Source of the DNA: Martinezella rhizogenes
GTDB taxonomy: Bacteria; Pseudomonadota; Alphaproteobacteria; Rhizobiales; Rhizobiaceae
Assembly: GCA_013322215.1 (NCBI GenBank)
Contig: JAAMEZ010000036.1
Coordinates: forward strand, 806,001 to 870,000
Length of the DNA: 64,000 bases
Direction: 5' to 3'
The notes under the pieces are model-generated. The model was not told where the DNA came from and made no database searches. It saw nothing but the letters and a program-made list of their open reading frames with translations. The position numbers and the translations under genes were made by a program. Of the stretch, positions 35,234 to 45,689 are shown piece after piece. Positions within the stretch are counted from its first letter, which is position 1. Each line of letters begins with the position of its first letter.

Positions 35234-36241
35234 ATGCATCTTGATGACTATGCCGCACTCGGCCGCTCGGAGTTGCGCGTCAGTCCGCTTGCGCTCGGAA
35301 CCATGACCTTCGACGAGGGTTTTGCTTGGAAGTCGCGCGAAAATCAGCCCGCGTCAGTCCTTGCGCGATATCTCGAACTGGGGGGCAATTATCTCGATAC
35401 GGGCAGCGGGGCAAAAAAAGCGGGTGGCCAGACGGTTGTCGGCAGCTATGTCGCACAGAACGCGATCAGACGCGATCGTCTGGTCGTCGCCGCCAAGTTC
35501 AATGTTGAGTGGCATCGCGAAACGCTGGGCCGCAAAGCCGTGATAGACGGCTTCGAACAGGCTCTTCGGCGGCTGCGTACCGACTATCTCGATCTCTATT
35601 GGCTGGACAATTGGGACATACAGGTCCCTTTGGAAGAAATGCTGGAGGCGCTCCATGACCTCGTTCAGTCGGGAAAGCTGCGTTATTTCGGCATTTCCGA
35701 TACGCCGGCGTGGAAGGTCGCGCATGCCCACCTCTTGTCGCAGTCCAACGGCTGGAAGCCGTTCATCGGTCTGCAGATCGAATATTCGCTCGCCGCGCGG
35801 CTATTTGAAATCGAGCTCATCCCTCTGGCGCGGGGATTGGGACTTGGTGTCGTCTCCCATTCGCCGTTGAGCGGCGGTCTCATCAGCGGCCAATATACCC
35901 GCGCCAACAAAGCGGGCGTGAGGGCGGGGCATGCGGCACAATTGGCGCAAAGGCCCGACGAGCAGGATCTTGAAATCGTCGACGCCCTGTTCCGCGTCGC
36001 CGATGAACTCGGTACGACAACCGCACGCGTCGCCCTTGCCTGGGCAATGGCGCGCCTCGGCGTATCCTCAACGATTATCGGCGTCCATACGCTGGAACAA
36101 CTCAATGAGGATATCGGAGCGCTTGAAGTTCGGCTCTCGCCGGAACAGACGGCGACCCTGGACGCACTTACGATCCCCAATCCCGTCATTGCCCTGCCGC
36201 TGCCGTTGCAGAATGCAGCACCTCTGTGCTGCGTAGACTAA
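35234..36241 (+). CDS. Aldo/keto reductase-like protein with altered catalytic residues
   Basis: A 335-residue TIM-barrel protein of the AKR family. Overall similarity is clear: LALGTMTFDEGF at the start, VVAAKFN with K88, and STIIGVHTLEQLNEDI near the end. The active site is not normal. D55 is present in NYLDTGSGAKK, but the position five residues later, which should be Tyr, is A60. The His in the DLYWxHxWD segment is Asp (D125 in DLYWLDNWD). Loss of both the general acid Tyr and the His suggests a non-reductase role or a pseudoenzyme. The reading frame is intact and the length is normal. Confidence 0.85.
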   Translation: MHLDDYAALGRSELRVSPLALGTMTFDEGFAWKSRENQPASVLARYLELGGNYLDTGSGAKKAGGQTVVGSYVAQNAIRRDRLVVAAKFNVEWHRETLGRKAVIDGFEQALRRLRTDYLDLYWLDNWDIQVPLEEMLEALHDLVQSGKLRYFGISDTPAWKVAHAHLLSQSNGWKPFIGLQIEYSLAARLFEIELIPLARGLGLGVVSHSPLSGGLISGQYTRANKAGVRAGHAAQLAQRPDEQDLEIVDALFRVADELGTTTARVALAWAMARLGVSSTIIGVHTLEQLNEDIGALEVRLSPEQTATLDALTIPNPVIALPLPLQNAAPLCCVD

Positions 36242-36533
36242 ACCGCCGCTTGCGAGCGGTTGCCGACGCTGTCATCTGCTGACGGTCGTAATAGCTTTCC
36301 TTATCGGTTCGCTGGCCTATCTAATATTTCAGTCGTTTAAAGAGGCTTAGCATGAGTGCCGGGCTGCGGTCATCGGCAGATGAATGCGCGTGATGGCCTC
36401 AAAAAGGCTATTTTCTACTCGCACCAATAGTACATTCTGCCCTGCAAGCTATGCATTGCCGCCCTACTTCATTGTTCATGGTCTCGGTGGAACGCCGATA
36501 CCTCCTCTTTTGAAAAGCTCAAGGAGATAAGAA

Positions 36534-36713
36534 ATGGACAAGAACCGTGTCAAAGGCGCAGTCAAGGAGGCAAGCGGTTCCATCAAGGAGGCCGCAGGAA
36601 GGCTGACAGGAAACAATCGGCTCAAGATCGAAGGTGCCGCCGAAAAGGTCGAAGGCAAGATCCTGGCGCAAGTCGGTAAGGCCAAAGACCCCATCAGACA
36701 CGCGCTTCGCTGA
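36534..36713 (+). CDS. CsbD-family small stress protein
   Basis: A 59-residue hydrophilic protein. The CsbD pattern is evident: MDKNRVKGAVKEASGSIKE and EGAAEKVEGKILAQVGKAKD. It is rich in Lys, Ala, Glu and Gly. Members are induced by general stress in many bacteria, but the biochemical role is unknown. AAGGAGATAAGAA precedes the ATG. A GGAAC at 36489-36493 could be the -35 of an EcfG-type stress promoter, although the -10 is not clear. It heads a small cluster with BON and DUF992 genes. Confidence 0.88.
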   Translation: MDKNRVKGAVKEASGSIKEAAGRLTGNNRLKIEGAAEKVEGKILAQVGKAKDPIRHALR

Positions 36714-36761
36714 CGTCAAGCGCGTGCGAAACTTCGCCCCCGCGATTTATCGAGGTTTCCT

Positions 36762-37112
36762 ATGCTTTTCCTGGCCAAGTCCCCATCGATGACGGCATCG
36801 TCGGATCGTTACGCAACCTGTGCGGCGATCCGCTGCCTGATCGCCTATGCCGAGGGACTTGAGGATTGTCACATCGAAGTTGCCGTCATGGAAGGCGCAA
36901 TCGTTCTCTCCGGAGTGGCATCGACCGATGAGGCGCGGCAGCGGGCCATTGCAATAGCTGCCGAATATGCCAGGACCCGCGTCGTCAGCAATATCGCCCT
37001 GCGGGCCGATCGCGACCCTTCCAGCCATCCTCATCCGCAAATCGAGCTGTCGAATTCCCCTGCGCCGTCCGGACAGACCGCGGCGCCCAAAACGCCGAAG
37101 GAGACGTCATGA
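36762..37112 (+). CDS. BON-domain protein
   Basis: A 116-residue protein with one BON domain at about residues 30-85: IEVAVMEGAIVLSGVASTDEARQRA and TRVVSNIAL (shortened here to VMEGAIVLSGVAST). BON domains bind phospholipid or other envelope ligands. The first 20 residues are only weakly hydrophobic, so export is uncertain. The C-terminus is Pro/Ser/Thr-rich and disordered. Its stop overlaps the ATG of the DUF992 gene (ATGA), so the two are translationally coupled. Confidence 0.8.
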   Translation: MLFLAKSPSMTASSDRYATCAAIRCLIAYAEGLEDCHIEVAVMEGAIVLSGVASTDEARQRAIAIAAEYARTRVVSNIALRADRDPSSHPHPQIELSNSPAPSGQTAAPKTPKETS

Positions 37113-37621
37113 AAAAATTCATTATAGCGGCCGCGGCAATTGCAGTTGCCTTTGGTTCTGCAGCTCCCGCTGCCAGCACTCACTCCAAAAGGCAGTCGAC
37201 ACAAGTGGTGTCCGAGCCGAAGCAAAGGCTCGGAACGCTGTCTTGCGAGGTCGCCGGCGGTGTCGGCATGATTATCGGATCGAACAAGGCGATCAGCTGC
37301 ACATTCAAGCAGCGAACCGGCAGAGCTGAGCGCTATACTGGCACAATCGGCAAGCTCGGCATCGATATCGGGGTCACCCGCAAGACCTATATGAGCTGGG
37401 TCGTCGTCAATACCGCGCCGACGCGTGTGGGCGACGGTGCCCTGGCCGGCACCTATGTCGGTGCTTCGGCAGGCGCTTCCGTGGGGCTCGGCCTTGGTGC
37501 GAATGCTCTGGTGGGTGGCAATTCCAAGAATTTCGCGCTGCAGCCGCTGAGCGCGGAAGCGGGAACGGGCCTGAACGTTGCAGCCGGCGTCTCTCGCCTG
37601 CAATTGCAGTCCGCCCGCTGA
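37109..37621 (+). CDS. DUF992 exported protein
   Basis: A 170-residue protein with a signal peptide (KKFIIAAAAIAVAFGSAAPAAS) and the DUF992 domain. The domain starts at RLGTLSCEVAGGVGMIIGSNK with a second Cys in ISCTFKQRTG, giving a probable disulfide in the periplasm. It continues with GLGANALVGG and the Leu/Gln-rich end. The family is specific to alphaproteobacteria and of unknown function. It is last in the CsbD-BON-DUF992 cluster and followed by a strong terminator. Confidence 0.88.
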   Translation: MKKFIIAAAAIAVAFGSAAPAASTHSKRQSTQVVSEPKQRLGTLSCEVAGGVGMIIGSNKAISCTFKQRTGRAERYTGTIGKLGIDIGVTRKTYMSWVVVNTAPTRVGDGALAGTYVGASAGASVGLGLGANALVGGNSKNFALQPLSAEAGTGLNVAAGVSRLQLQSAR

Positions 37622-37651
37622 GGTCCGGAGTGCGTCTAGAAATCACGTCAT

Positions 37652-37692
37652 GCCCGGACGCGACCTGAGTAGGGTCGCGTCCGGGCGTTTTA
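37652..37692 (+). terminator. Rho-independent terminator after the DUF992 gene
   Basis: A perfect 14-base GC-rich stem (37652-37665 with 37673-37686) with a 7-base loop is followed by GTTTTATT. It separates the cluster from the convergent katG gene; on the opposite strand there is no T run. Confidence 0.88.
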
Positions 37693-37702
37693 TTCAGTCA
37701 CT

Positions 37703-39901
<2,199 letters not shown>

Positions 39902-40241
39902 AATTTTCTCCCTTACGATGATTTGATTTGTGACGACCGGAGAAGGAGCTTTGCCAGCCCGCCGGGAAATGGTCCGGCTCTAAAACGGGTATGGCGGCGA
40001 CATGTCAGACGCATGAATCTCTCGTTGTTCTGGCCTCGCATGAAACGGAGGCGCGGAGCAGGCAAAGCTTGGGTATCCTGCCTTCCGACCGGCCCGTGCA
40101 TCGATGAACTGAACGCAGTCAATGCTCTCAATGTGAGCTTCATGTGACAGGCGGCCGCATCTCATCTCTGCCGCGCCACTATAGCCAAGGCTTTCCATTA
40201 ATTTAAGTTGGATTTCCTGATTGCTGCGATAAGATAGGCTT
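39902..40241. promoter_or_regulatory. katG-oxyR divergent control region
   Basis: This 340-base gap separates two divergent genes. It should hold both promoters and the OxyR sites. I do not find a full four-part ATAG-type OxyR motif. The best inverted repeat is ATAAG-N5-CTTAT ending at the oxyR ATG (around 40229-40243). An open frame through it on the + strand is a continuation of a katG shadow frame, not a gene. Confidence 0.55.
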
Positions 40242-41192
40242 ATGGCAAACTTCACGCTTAAACAGCTTCGCTATTTCGAAGCGCTGGCCCGGCTCGGCCA
40301 CTTCGGACGCGCCGCCGATCTATGCGCGATCTCTCAGCCCGCCTTATCGATGCAGATCAAGGAATTGGAGGAGCGACTCGGCACGAATCTTTTCGAAAGA
40401 GGCGCGAGACAGGTCCGGTTGACCAATTTCGGAGAAGCGTTCGCGATCCGCGTCCGCGACATCCTGCGCTCCGTCGACGAGCTGGGAGATCTTGCCCGCG
40501 CATCGCATAATCAGCCTGTGGGACGGTTGCGCATCGGCATTATCCCCACCGTCGCGCCCTATCTACTGCCGAGCATCATCGGCAATCTCTCCCGCATCTA
40601 TGATGGGCTCGATATCCATGTGCGCGAGACCCTGACTTCGAAACTGGTGGAAGAGCTGGAGGAGGGGAGGCTGGATACGGCGATCGTTGCTCTGCCGATC
40701 TCCGAGGCATCTTTGACGGAAGTGCCGCTATTTGCTGAAAACTTCGTCCTGGTGCGGCCGAGCGAGGACGAAGGTAAGCCGGTGCCCAACCGGGAAGCGC
40801 TTCGCGAAATGCGGCTGCTGCTCTTGGAGGAAGGGCATTGTTTCCGCGACCAGGCGCTCTCCTTCTGCAATATACAGTCGGCGCTTCCCCGGGAGCTGAT
40901 GGATGGCAGCTCGCTGTCAACGCTGGTGCAGATGGTCAGTGCCGGCATCGGCGTCACCTTGATACCGGAGATGGCGGTCGCGGTGGAAACCCGTTCGGCC
41001 TCGGTTTCGACCGTCCGCTTCCAAAGCCCGCAGCCGTCACGGACGATCGGCATGATCTGGCGCAGGACAAGCCCTCTGGTCAAACAGCTCATGCAGATTT
41101 CCGAAGTGGTGCGCGAGGCGGCCGACGCCATGCGCGAGCAGCATGATTCGATCTGGCGCAGACAGGATCTGGAGCTTGATAGCCGCCTGTAG
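40242..41192 (+). CDS. oxyR: Hydrogen peroxide-responsive LysR-type regulator OxyR
   Basis: A 316-residue regulator. The helix-turn-helix is at about residues 5-62 (TLKQLRYFEALARLGHFGRAAD). The redox switch cysteines are C200 and C209 in LEEGHCFRDQALSFC, with the same 9-residue spacing as C199/C208 of enterobacterial OxyR. A peroxide-formed disulfide between them would activate katG transcription. Divergent location next to katG supports the assignment. The C-terminal helical extension of about 15 residues is unremarkable. Confidence 0.95.
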   Translation: MANFTLKQLRYFEALARLGHFGRAADLCAISQPALSMQIKELEERLGTNLFERGARQVRLTNFGEAFAIRVRDILRSVDELGDLARASHNQPVGRLRIGIIPTVAPYLLPSIIGNLSRIYDGLDIHVRETLTSKLVEELEEGRLDTAIVALPISEASLTEVPLFAENFVLVRPSEDEGKPVPNREALREMRLLLLEEGHCFRDQALSFCNIQSALPRELMDGSSLSTLVQMVSAGIGVTLIPEMAVAVETRSASVSTVRFQSPQPSRTIGMIWRRTSPLVKQLMQISEVVREAADAMREQHDSIWRRQDLELDSRL

Positions 41193-41319
41193 CTGAAGGC
41201 GGCAAGGTCAGCAGGCAGGGGCGTATTGCTTGCGCCGCTGATGATCCAGTGCCGGGTTCATAACCCTTGCACCTCCGCATTAACGCTGTTTGCGGCTTTT
41301 CCACAGGCGCGCATATTTC

Positions 41320-41346
41320 AAACGATTGAAAAAATTTTAATCGTTT
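41320..41346. promoter_or_regulatory. AT-rich inverted repeat
   Basis: An 8-base perfect inverted repeat, AAACGATT / AATCGTTT, with an 11-base A/T-rich centre lies between oxyR and the small ORF at 41421. It could be an operator for that ORF or the end of the oxyR transcript. Confidence 0.4.
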
Positions 41347-41420
41347 AAATAATTTAATGCCTTGATTTACAAAGAAACTCTTCCATGTCATGCCAGTGAC
41401 GCATGACAATGGAGGTCGTG

Positions 41421-41597
41421 ATGCAAGAGTTTGAAAACGTAAGAAATGAAATTCCTACGTATGTGATTGATCGCCTGGAAAATGAATGGCGGCTGGTGCA
41501 GGCTCAGAGCGTGCAGGTGAAGACATCGCTGTCCACGGAGACGCCTGTCAAGGCCGCACCGGGAGCGCCCGACAGCCTGGCAGCCCTCGACAAATAA
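41421..41597 (+). CDS. Small hypothetical protein, 58 residues
   Basis: A short ORF with GGAGG at 41411-41415, five bases before its ATG. The protein (MQEFENVRNEIPTYVIDRLENEW, partly quoted: IPTYVIDRLENEW) has an acidic helical first half and an Ala/Pro/Ser tail. It has no signal or membrane segment and no recognised family. An AT-rich promoter-like region with an inverted repeat lies upstream. It may be a small regulatory or stress protein. Confidence 0.5.
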   Translation: MQEFENVRNEIPTYVIDRLENEWRLVQAQSVQVKTSLSTETPVKAAPGAPDSLAALDK

Positions 41598-41769
41598 TCC
41601 TTCGCTGAGACCGGATCACGCCGAGCTTATCTGATGATGAGGCTCTGGCGAGGTCGATTGCGGCACTCCACTCCTTCACGTCATCTCCGAAAACGGCTCA
41701 GCCCCGGCTCACGGCCAGGGCTGTCGTTTATTCTGTCGCTTGTGGGGTCACGCACTTCGCGAAAGTGCT

Positions 41770-42951
41770 TCAGGCGTCGAGATAGCGCTCGGTCAACCGT
41801 GCCCACATGGCGGCGCCAACGGTCAGGCTTTCGTCGGCGAAATCATACTTGGCGCTGTGCAGGATGGCCGAATTCAAGCCATTGCCGAGGCGCAGGAAGC
41901 TGCCGGGCTTGTGTTCCAGGTAGTGAGAGAAATCCTCGCTGCCGGGGATCAGGCCGCAGGTGGTGACCTTGTCGGCGCCGACGAGCTCTTCGGCGACCAT
42001 GCGCGCGAATTCCGTTTCCTTCTCCGAATTGACGACGACCGGATGGCCGTGGACGTAGTCGATCTCGACGCTGGCGCCATAGCCGTCAGCGATGGATTCT
42101 GTCAGCTTGCGAATGCGAGCCTCGAGCAGTTCGCGCACCTTCGGATCGAAGGAGCGGACGGTGAGCAGCATCTTCGCGCTTTCGGGAATGACGTTCGAAG
42201 CCTCGCCGGCATGGATGGCACCGACGGTCACGACGGCCGTCTGCGTCGGGTCGACGCTGCGGGCAACGATCGTCTGCAGACTGACGACGAGATTGCACGC
42301 AACGACGACGGGGTCGATGGTCAGATGCGGGCGGGAGGCATGGCCGCCCTTGCCCGTGATGGTGATTTCGACCGTGTCGGCTGCCGCCATCAGCGGGCCG
42401 GAGCGCAGCAGCCAGGTGCCTTCCGTAGCACCCGGATGATTGTGCAGCCCGTAAATGACGTCGAAGGGAAAGCGTTCGAAGAGGCCATCCTTGATCATTG
42501 CGGGAGCGCCGCTGACGGCCCCCGCTTCTTCGGCCGGCTGGAAGATCAGGTTCACCGTGCCGTTGAACCGGCGGGTGCGGGCGAGATATTCGGCCGCCCC
42601 GAGCAATATGGTCGTATGGCCGTCGTGGCCGCAGGCATGCATCTTGCCGGGCGACCTGCTGGCGTAAGTGGCGCCGGTCTGTTCGGTGATCGGCAAGGCG
42701 TCCATATCGGCGCGGATCGCGATGCTCTTCTTGCCGGCGCCGACAGTCATGCGTGCAACGACGCCATGGCCACCGACATTGCGTGTGACTTCATAGCCCC
42801 AGCCTTCCAGCTTCTCGGCAACGAAACGCGCGGTTTCCGCCTCCTCGAAGGAGAGTTCGGGATTGGCATGCAGATGCTGGCGGATGCCGGTCAATTCGGC
42901 CTTCATCGGCTCGAAGTCCGAGAGGCGGGCGAAATCGTTGTCGAGGGTCAT
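41770..42951 (-). CDS. M20-family amidohydrolase (HipO-like)
   Basis: A 393-residue zinc peptidase/acylase. Metal-binding motifs are MHACGHDGHT, FQPAEEAG and the later HNHPG. The dimerisation domain lies around residues 185-295 (TGKGGHASRPH). Relatives split N-acyl amino acids, indole-acetyl-amino acids or hippurate. It is the last gene of an operon with an amino-acid-type ABC importer, so the imported compound is probably an acylated or amide-linked amino acid that this enzyme cleaves inside the cell. Confidence 0.9.
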   Translation of the reverse strand: MTLDNDFARLSDFEPMKAELTGIRQHLHANPELSFEEAETARFVAEKLEGWGYEVTRNVGGHGVVARMTVGAGKKSIAIRADMDALPITEQTGATYASRSPGKMHACGHDGHTTILLGAAEYLARTRRFNGTVNLIFQPAEEAGAVSGAPAMIKDGLFERFPFDVIYGLHNHPGATEGTWLLRSGPLMAAADTVEITITGKGGHASRPHLTIDPVVVACNLVVSLQTIVARSVDPTQTAVVTVGAIHAGEASNVIPESAKMLLTVRSFDPKVRELLEARIRKLTESIADGYGASVEIDYVHGHPVVVNSEKETEFARMVAEELVGADKVTTCGLIPGSEDFSHYLEHKPGSFLRLGNGLNSAILHSAKYDFADESLTVGAAMWARLTERYLDA

Positions 42952-43026
42952 GGCTATTCCAATGGTTCGCTTGAGCCGCCATCCGCCATAGAGCGTGCAG
43001 GCTTCACTGATGATAGAGCTGTCGCG

Positions 43027-43818
43027 CTAAATGAAGCGCGACAGAAAACTTCTGGTGCGCGGATGCTGCGGATTGCCGATCACATCCTCGGGCTTGCCCT
43101 GTTCCACGATCTTGCCGCCATCCATGAAAACGACGCGGTCGGCCGCTTCGCGGGCAAAGCCGATCTCGTGGGTGACGACGATCATTGTCAGGCCTTGTTT
43201 TGCAAGGTCGCGCATGGTGGCAAGCACCTCGCCGACCAATTCCGGATCGAGCGCCGACGTCGGCTCGTCGAACAGCATCAGCTTCGGCTTGATTGCGAGC
43301 GCTCTTGCAATCGCCACACGCTGCTGCTGGCCGCCGGAAAGCTGCCTTGGGTAGTTGTTGGCCTTGGCAGAAAGCCCGACACGGTCGAGCAATGCCAGCG
43401 CATTCTCCGTCGCATGTTTGCGGCTTTCGCCATGGATGCCGATCGGCGCTTCGATGACATTCTGCAGCGCCGTCATATGCGGATGGAGATTGAACTGCTG
43501 AAATACCATGCCGATCTTGCGCCGCTGCAGCGCGATCGCATGGTTCGACAATTTGACCAGCCGGCCCTTGTTTAGCCGATAACCGATCTGTTCGCCGTCG
43601 ACTTCGATCGAGCCGCGATTGATGGATTCCAGATGGTTGATGCAACGCAGGAAGGTCGACTTGCCGGAGCCGGACGGCCCGAGGATGACGACCACTTCGC
43701 CCGGCGTCACATCGAGATCGATGCCTTTCAGCACTTCGAGATTTTCGAAGGACTTGTGGACGTTGCGCGCCTGTACCAGCGGGCTTGCATTGACGATCGA
43801 GTTCATAGGGGCGTTCAT
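43027..43818 (-). CDS. Amino-acid-type ABC transporter ATP-binding protein
   Basis: A 263-residue ATPase of the GlnQ/HisP group. Walker A is GPSGSGKST near residues 50-58, the signature LSGGQQQRVAIARAL, Walker B LMLFDEPTSALD, and the switch His in VVTHEIGFA. The ATG overlaps the permease stop (ATGA). It drives import by the permease and binding protein encoded just upstream. Confidence 0.95.
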   Translation of the reverse strand: MNAPMNSIVNASPLVQARNVHKSFENLEVLKGIDLDVTPGEVVVILGPSGSGKSTFLRCINHLESINRGSIEVDGEQIGYRLNKGRLVKLSNHAIALQRRKIGMVFQQFNLHPHMTALQNVIEAPIGIHGESRKHATENALALLDRVGLSAKANNYPRQLSGGQQQRVAIARALAIKPKLMLFDEPTSALDPELVGEVLATMRDLAKQGLTMIVVTHEIGFAREAADRVVFMDGGKIVEQGKPEDVIGNPQHPRTRSFLSRFI

Positions 43819-44759
43819 TGGCCCGCCTCCTGTGCCGGTACGAGCGCCGGCGCACTCTCCTTTACAGCCTTCGTCGCGCCTGTGCGGCGGTCGGCGCGGC
43901 TATAGTAGCGCTCGATATAGCTCTGGCCGATGTTCAGCACCGACGTAATCAGCAGATACCAGATGACGGCGACCAGCAGCATCGGGACGACTTCGAAGGT
44001 GCGGTTGTAGATCGACTGTACGGAGTAGAGCAGATCAGCCATGGCAATGACGCTGACGAGCGAGGTCGCCTTGATCATGCTGATGAGCTGGTTGCCCGTC
44101 GGCGGCACGATCGAGCGCATGGCCTGCGGGATGATGATGCGGCGCAGAGCCCGGATTCTCGTCATGCCGAAGGCTTCGGCAGTCTCGAACTGGCCCTTGT
44201 CGACCGAAAGCAGGCCGCCGCGGATGATTTCGGCCATATAGGCCGCTTCGTTGAGAGCGAGGCCGGCGATTGCTGCCGTCATTGGGCTGATAACGGAATT
44301 CGTGTCCCAGCTGACGAAGGTCGGGCCGAAGGGGATGCCGATCGACAGCGTCGGGAAAAGCGTCGAGAGATTGTACCAGAAGATCAGCTGCACGAGCAGC
44401 GGCGTGCCGCGGAAGAACCAGATGAACAGGGACGCGAGCGTGCTTGCCAGCGTGTCCTTCGACAGCCTGGCGATCGCCAAAAGCAGGCCGAACACGATGC
44501 CGAGCGCCATGGCGACGACGGTCAGGCCAAGCGAAACATAAAGGCCGCTGATGACGACGGGATCGAAGAAATATTGCCCGACGACGTGCCAGCCGAAATT
44601 CTCATTGTGGGCGACCGACCACGCCCAATAGGCCGCGATCAGGAGGGTGACGACCCAGGCCGCCACCCGGCCCTTCGGGAACGGTGTGTGGGCATTCGCC
44701 ACATCCCGTTCCCCCGCATCGCCAGATGGCGATGCGATATCTCTGGCATTCGTGCTCAT
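43815..44759 (-). CDS. Amino-acid-type ABC transporter permease
   Basis: A 314-residue membrane protein with a long N-terminal cytosolic segment, one early helix, then the HisM/GlnP-type core. The coupling EAA-like loop reads ALNEAAYMAEIIRGGLLSVDKGQFETAEAFGM (key part: EAAYMAEIIRGG). The C-terminus is charged and probably disordered. Its ATG overlaps the binding-protein stop (ATGA) and its stop overlaps the ATPase start, giving tight coupling of three transporter genes. A single permease suggests a homodimeric channel. Confidence 0.93.
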   Translation of the reverse strand: MSTNARDIASPSGDAGERDVANAHTPFPKGRVAAWVVTLLIAAYWAWSVAHNENFGWHVVGQYFFDPVVISGLYVSLGLTVVAMALGIVFGLLLAIARLSKDTLASTLASLFIWFFRGTPLLVQLIFWYNLSTLFPTLSIGIPFGPTFVSWDTNSVISPMTAAIAGLALNEAAYMAEIIRGGLLSVDKGQFETAEAFGMTRIRALRRIIIPQAMRSIVPPTGNQLISMIKATSLVSVIAMADLLYSVQSIYNRTFEVVPMLLVAVIWYLLITSVLNIGQSYIERYYSRADRRTGATKAVKESAPALVPAQEAGQ

Positions 44760-45646
44760 TTCGGCAACATCCCGCCAAGATTGATACCCGGTTCCTTGAT
44801 CATGTTGTTCTCAAGGCCCCATTTCTTCATGATGGCGGCATAGGTGCCGTTGTCCATAAGAACCTTGACGGCATCCTTGAGGATAGGTCCGAGCGATGAG
44901 CCCTTCGGCACTACGGCGCCCTGATAGAGATCCTCGAAACCGTTCTTCTGGCCGACGCCGGTCAGTTCCAGCTGGCCGCTGGCCTGCGAGACGAAATAGG
45001 TGAGCGGCGCCTGCGAGGAGAAGAAGGCGTCAGAGCGTTTGGAGCGGACGGCGAGAATGGAGCTCGGCTGGTCGGTGAAGGACTGAACCTCGATCGCGCC
45101 CTTGCCGTCGGTCTTGCACTTCTCGGCCTGCACCTGGATCACCTTTTCGGCCGACCCGCCCGCCATGACGGCAATGCGCTGGCCGCAGGCGCTGTCGAGC
45201 GAGGTAATGCCCTTCGGATTGCCCTTTTGGACGGCGAAGACGACGAATTCCTGCACCCAGTCGACGAAGTCATTGGCTTCCTCGCGGCTCTTGAAATCGC
45301 CGATCGGACCGAAGGCGAACTGATAGCGGCCGGAATTGATGCCGGCGAGGATGGCAGGCAGGCCGCTGACGCTCTCATGCTCGATCTTCACGCCAAGCAC
45401 TTCGCCGATCGCGTCGGTCAGATCGGCGCTGGCACCGGTCAGCTTGGTACCGGTGACGATTTCATAGGGAGGGAAGGAGCCGTTGTTGACCGAGACCATC
45501 TTGCCTGAGGTGCGGATGGCCTCCGGCAGTTTGGCTTGCAGATCCTTGTTGACCGAAAGTTTCGGCAGGCTTGCATCTTCCGCGAAGGCTGCGCCCGACA
45601 TCATCAGGCTTGCCATCACAAGGTAGGTCATTTTCTTCAGCGACAT
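44756..45646 (-). CDS. ABC transporter periplasmic substrate-binding protein (family 3 type)
   Basis: A 296-residue exported protein. The signal peptide covers about residues 1-22 (MTYLVMASLMMSGAAFA). The SBP_bac_3 domain follows, with PPYEIVTGTKLTGASADL and IAVMAGGSAEKVIQ. It should bind an amino-acid-like ligand and deliver it to the permease. Two Cys (in SACGQ and EKCKTD) may form a disulfide. The gene is followed directly by the permease and preceded by a THI5/NMT1-like gene on the same strand. Confidence 0.92.
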   Translation of the reverse strand: MSLKKMTYLVMASLMMSGAAFAEDASLPKLSVNKDLQAKLPEAIRTSGKMVSVNNGSFPPYEIVTGTKLTGASADLTDAIGEVLGVKIEHESVSGLPAILAGINSGRYQFAFGPIGDFKSREEANDFVDWVQEFVVFAVQKGNPKGITSLDSACGQRIAVMAGGSAEKVIQVQAEKCKTDGKGAIEVQSFTDQPSSILAVRSKRSDAFFSSQAPLTYFVSQASGQLELTGVGQKNGFEDLYQGAVVPKGSSLGPILKDAVKVLMDNGTYAAIMKKWGLENNMIKEPGINLGGMLPK

Positions 45647-45689
45647 GTTCGTTCCCCTTTTGATTTGTGTCTCTGATTTTATGTGGTCG

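Noticed and set aside
35401..35420. Possible frameshift at a run of seven A in the altered aldo/keto reductase
   Set aside because: The protein stays in the AKR frame on both sides of the run at normal spacing, so the loss of Tyr is by substitution, not by a shift.
40229..40243. A classical OxyR binding site before oxyR
   Set aside because: Only one ATAAG-N5-CTTAT repeat is visible, not the four spaced ATAG-type elements. It is noted within the intergenic region but not called as a site.
41740..43575. A 611-codon + strand frame opposite the M20 and ABC ATPase genes
   Set aside because: Both - strand genes have intact family motifs. The + frame is a shadow.
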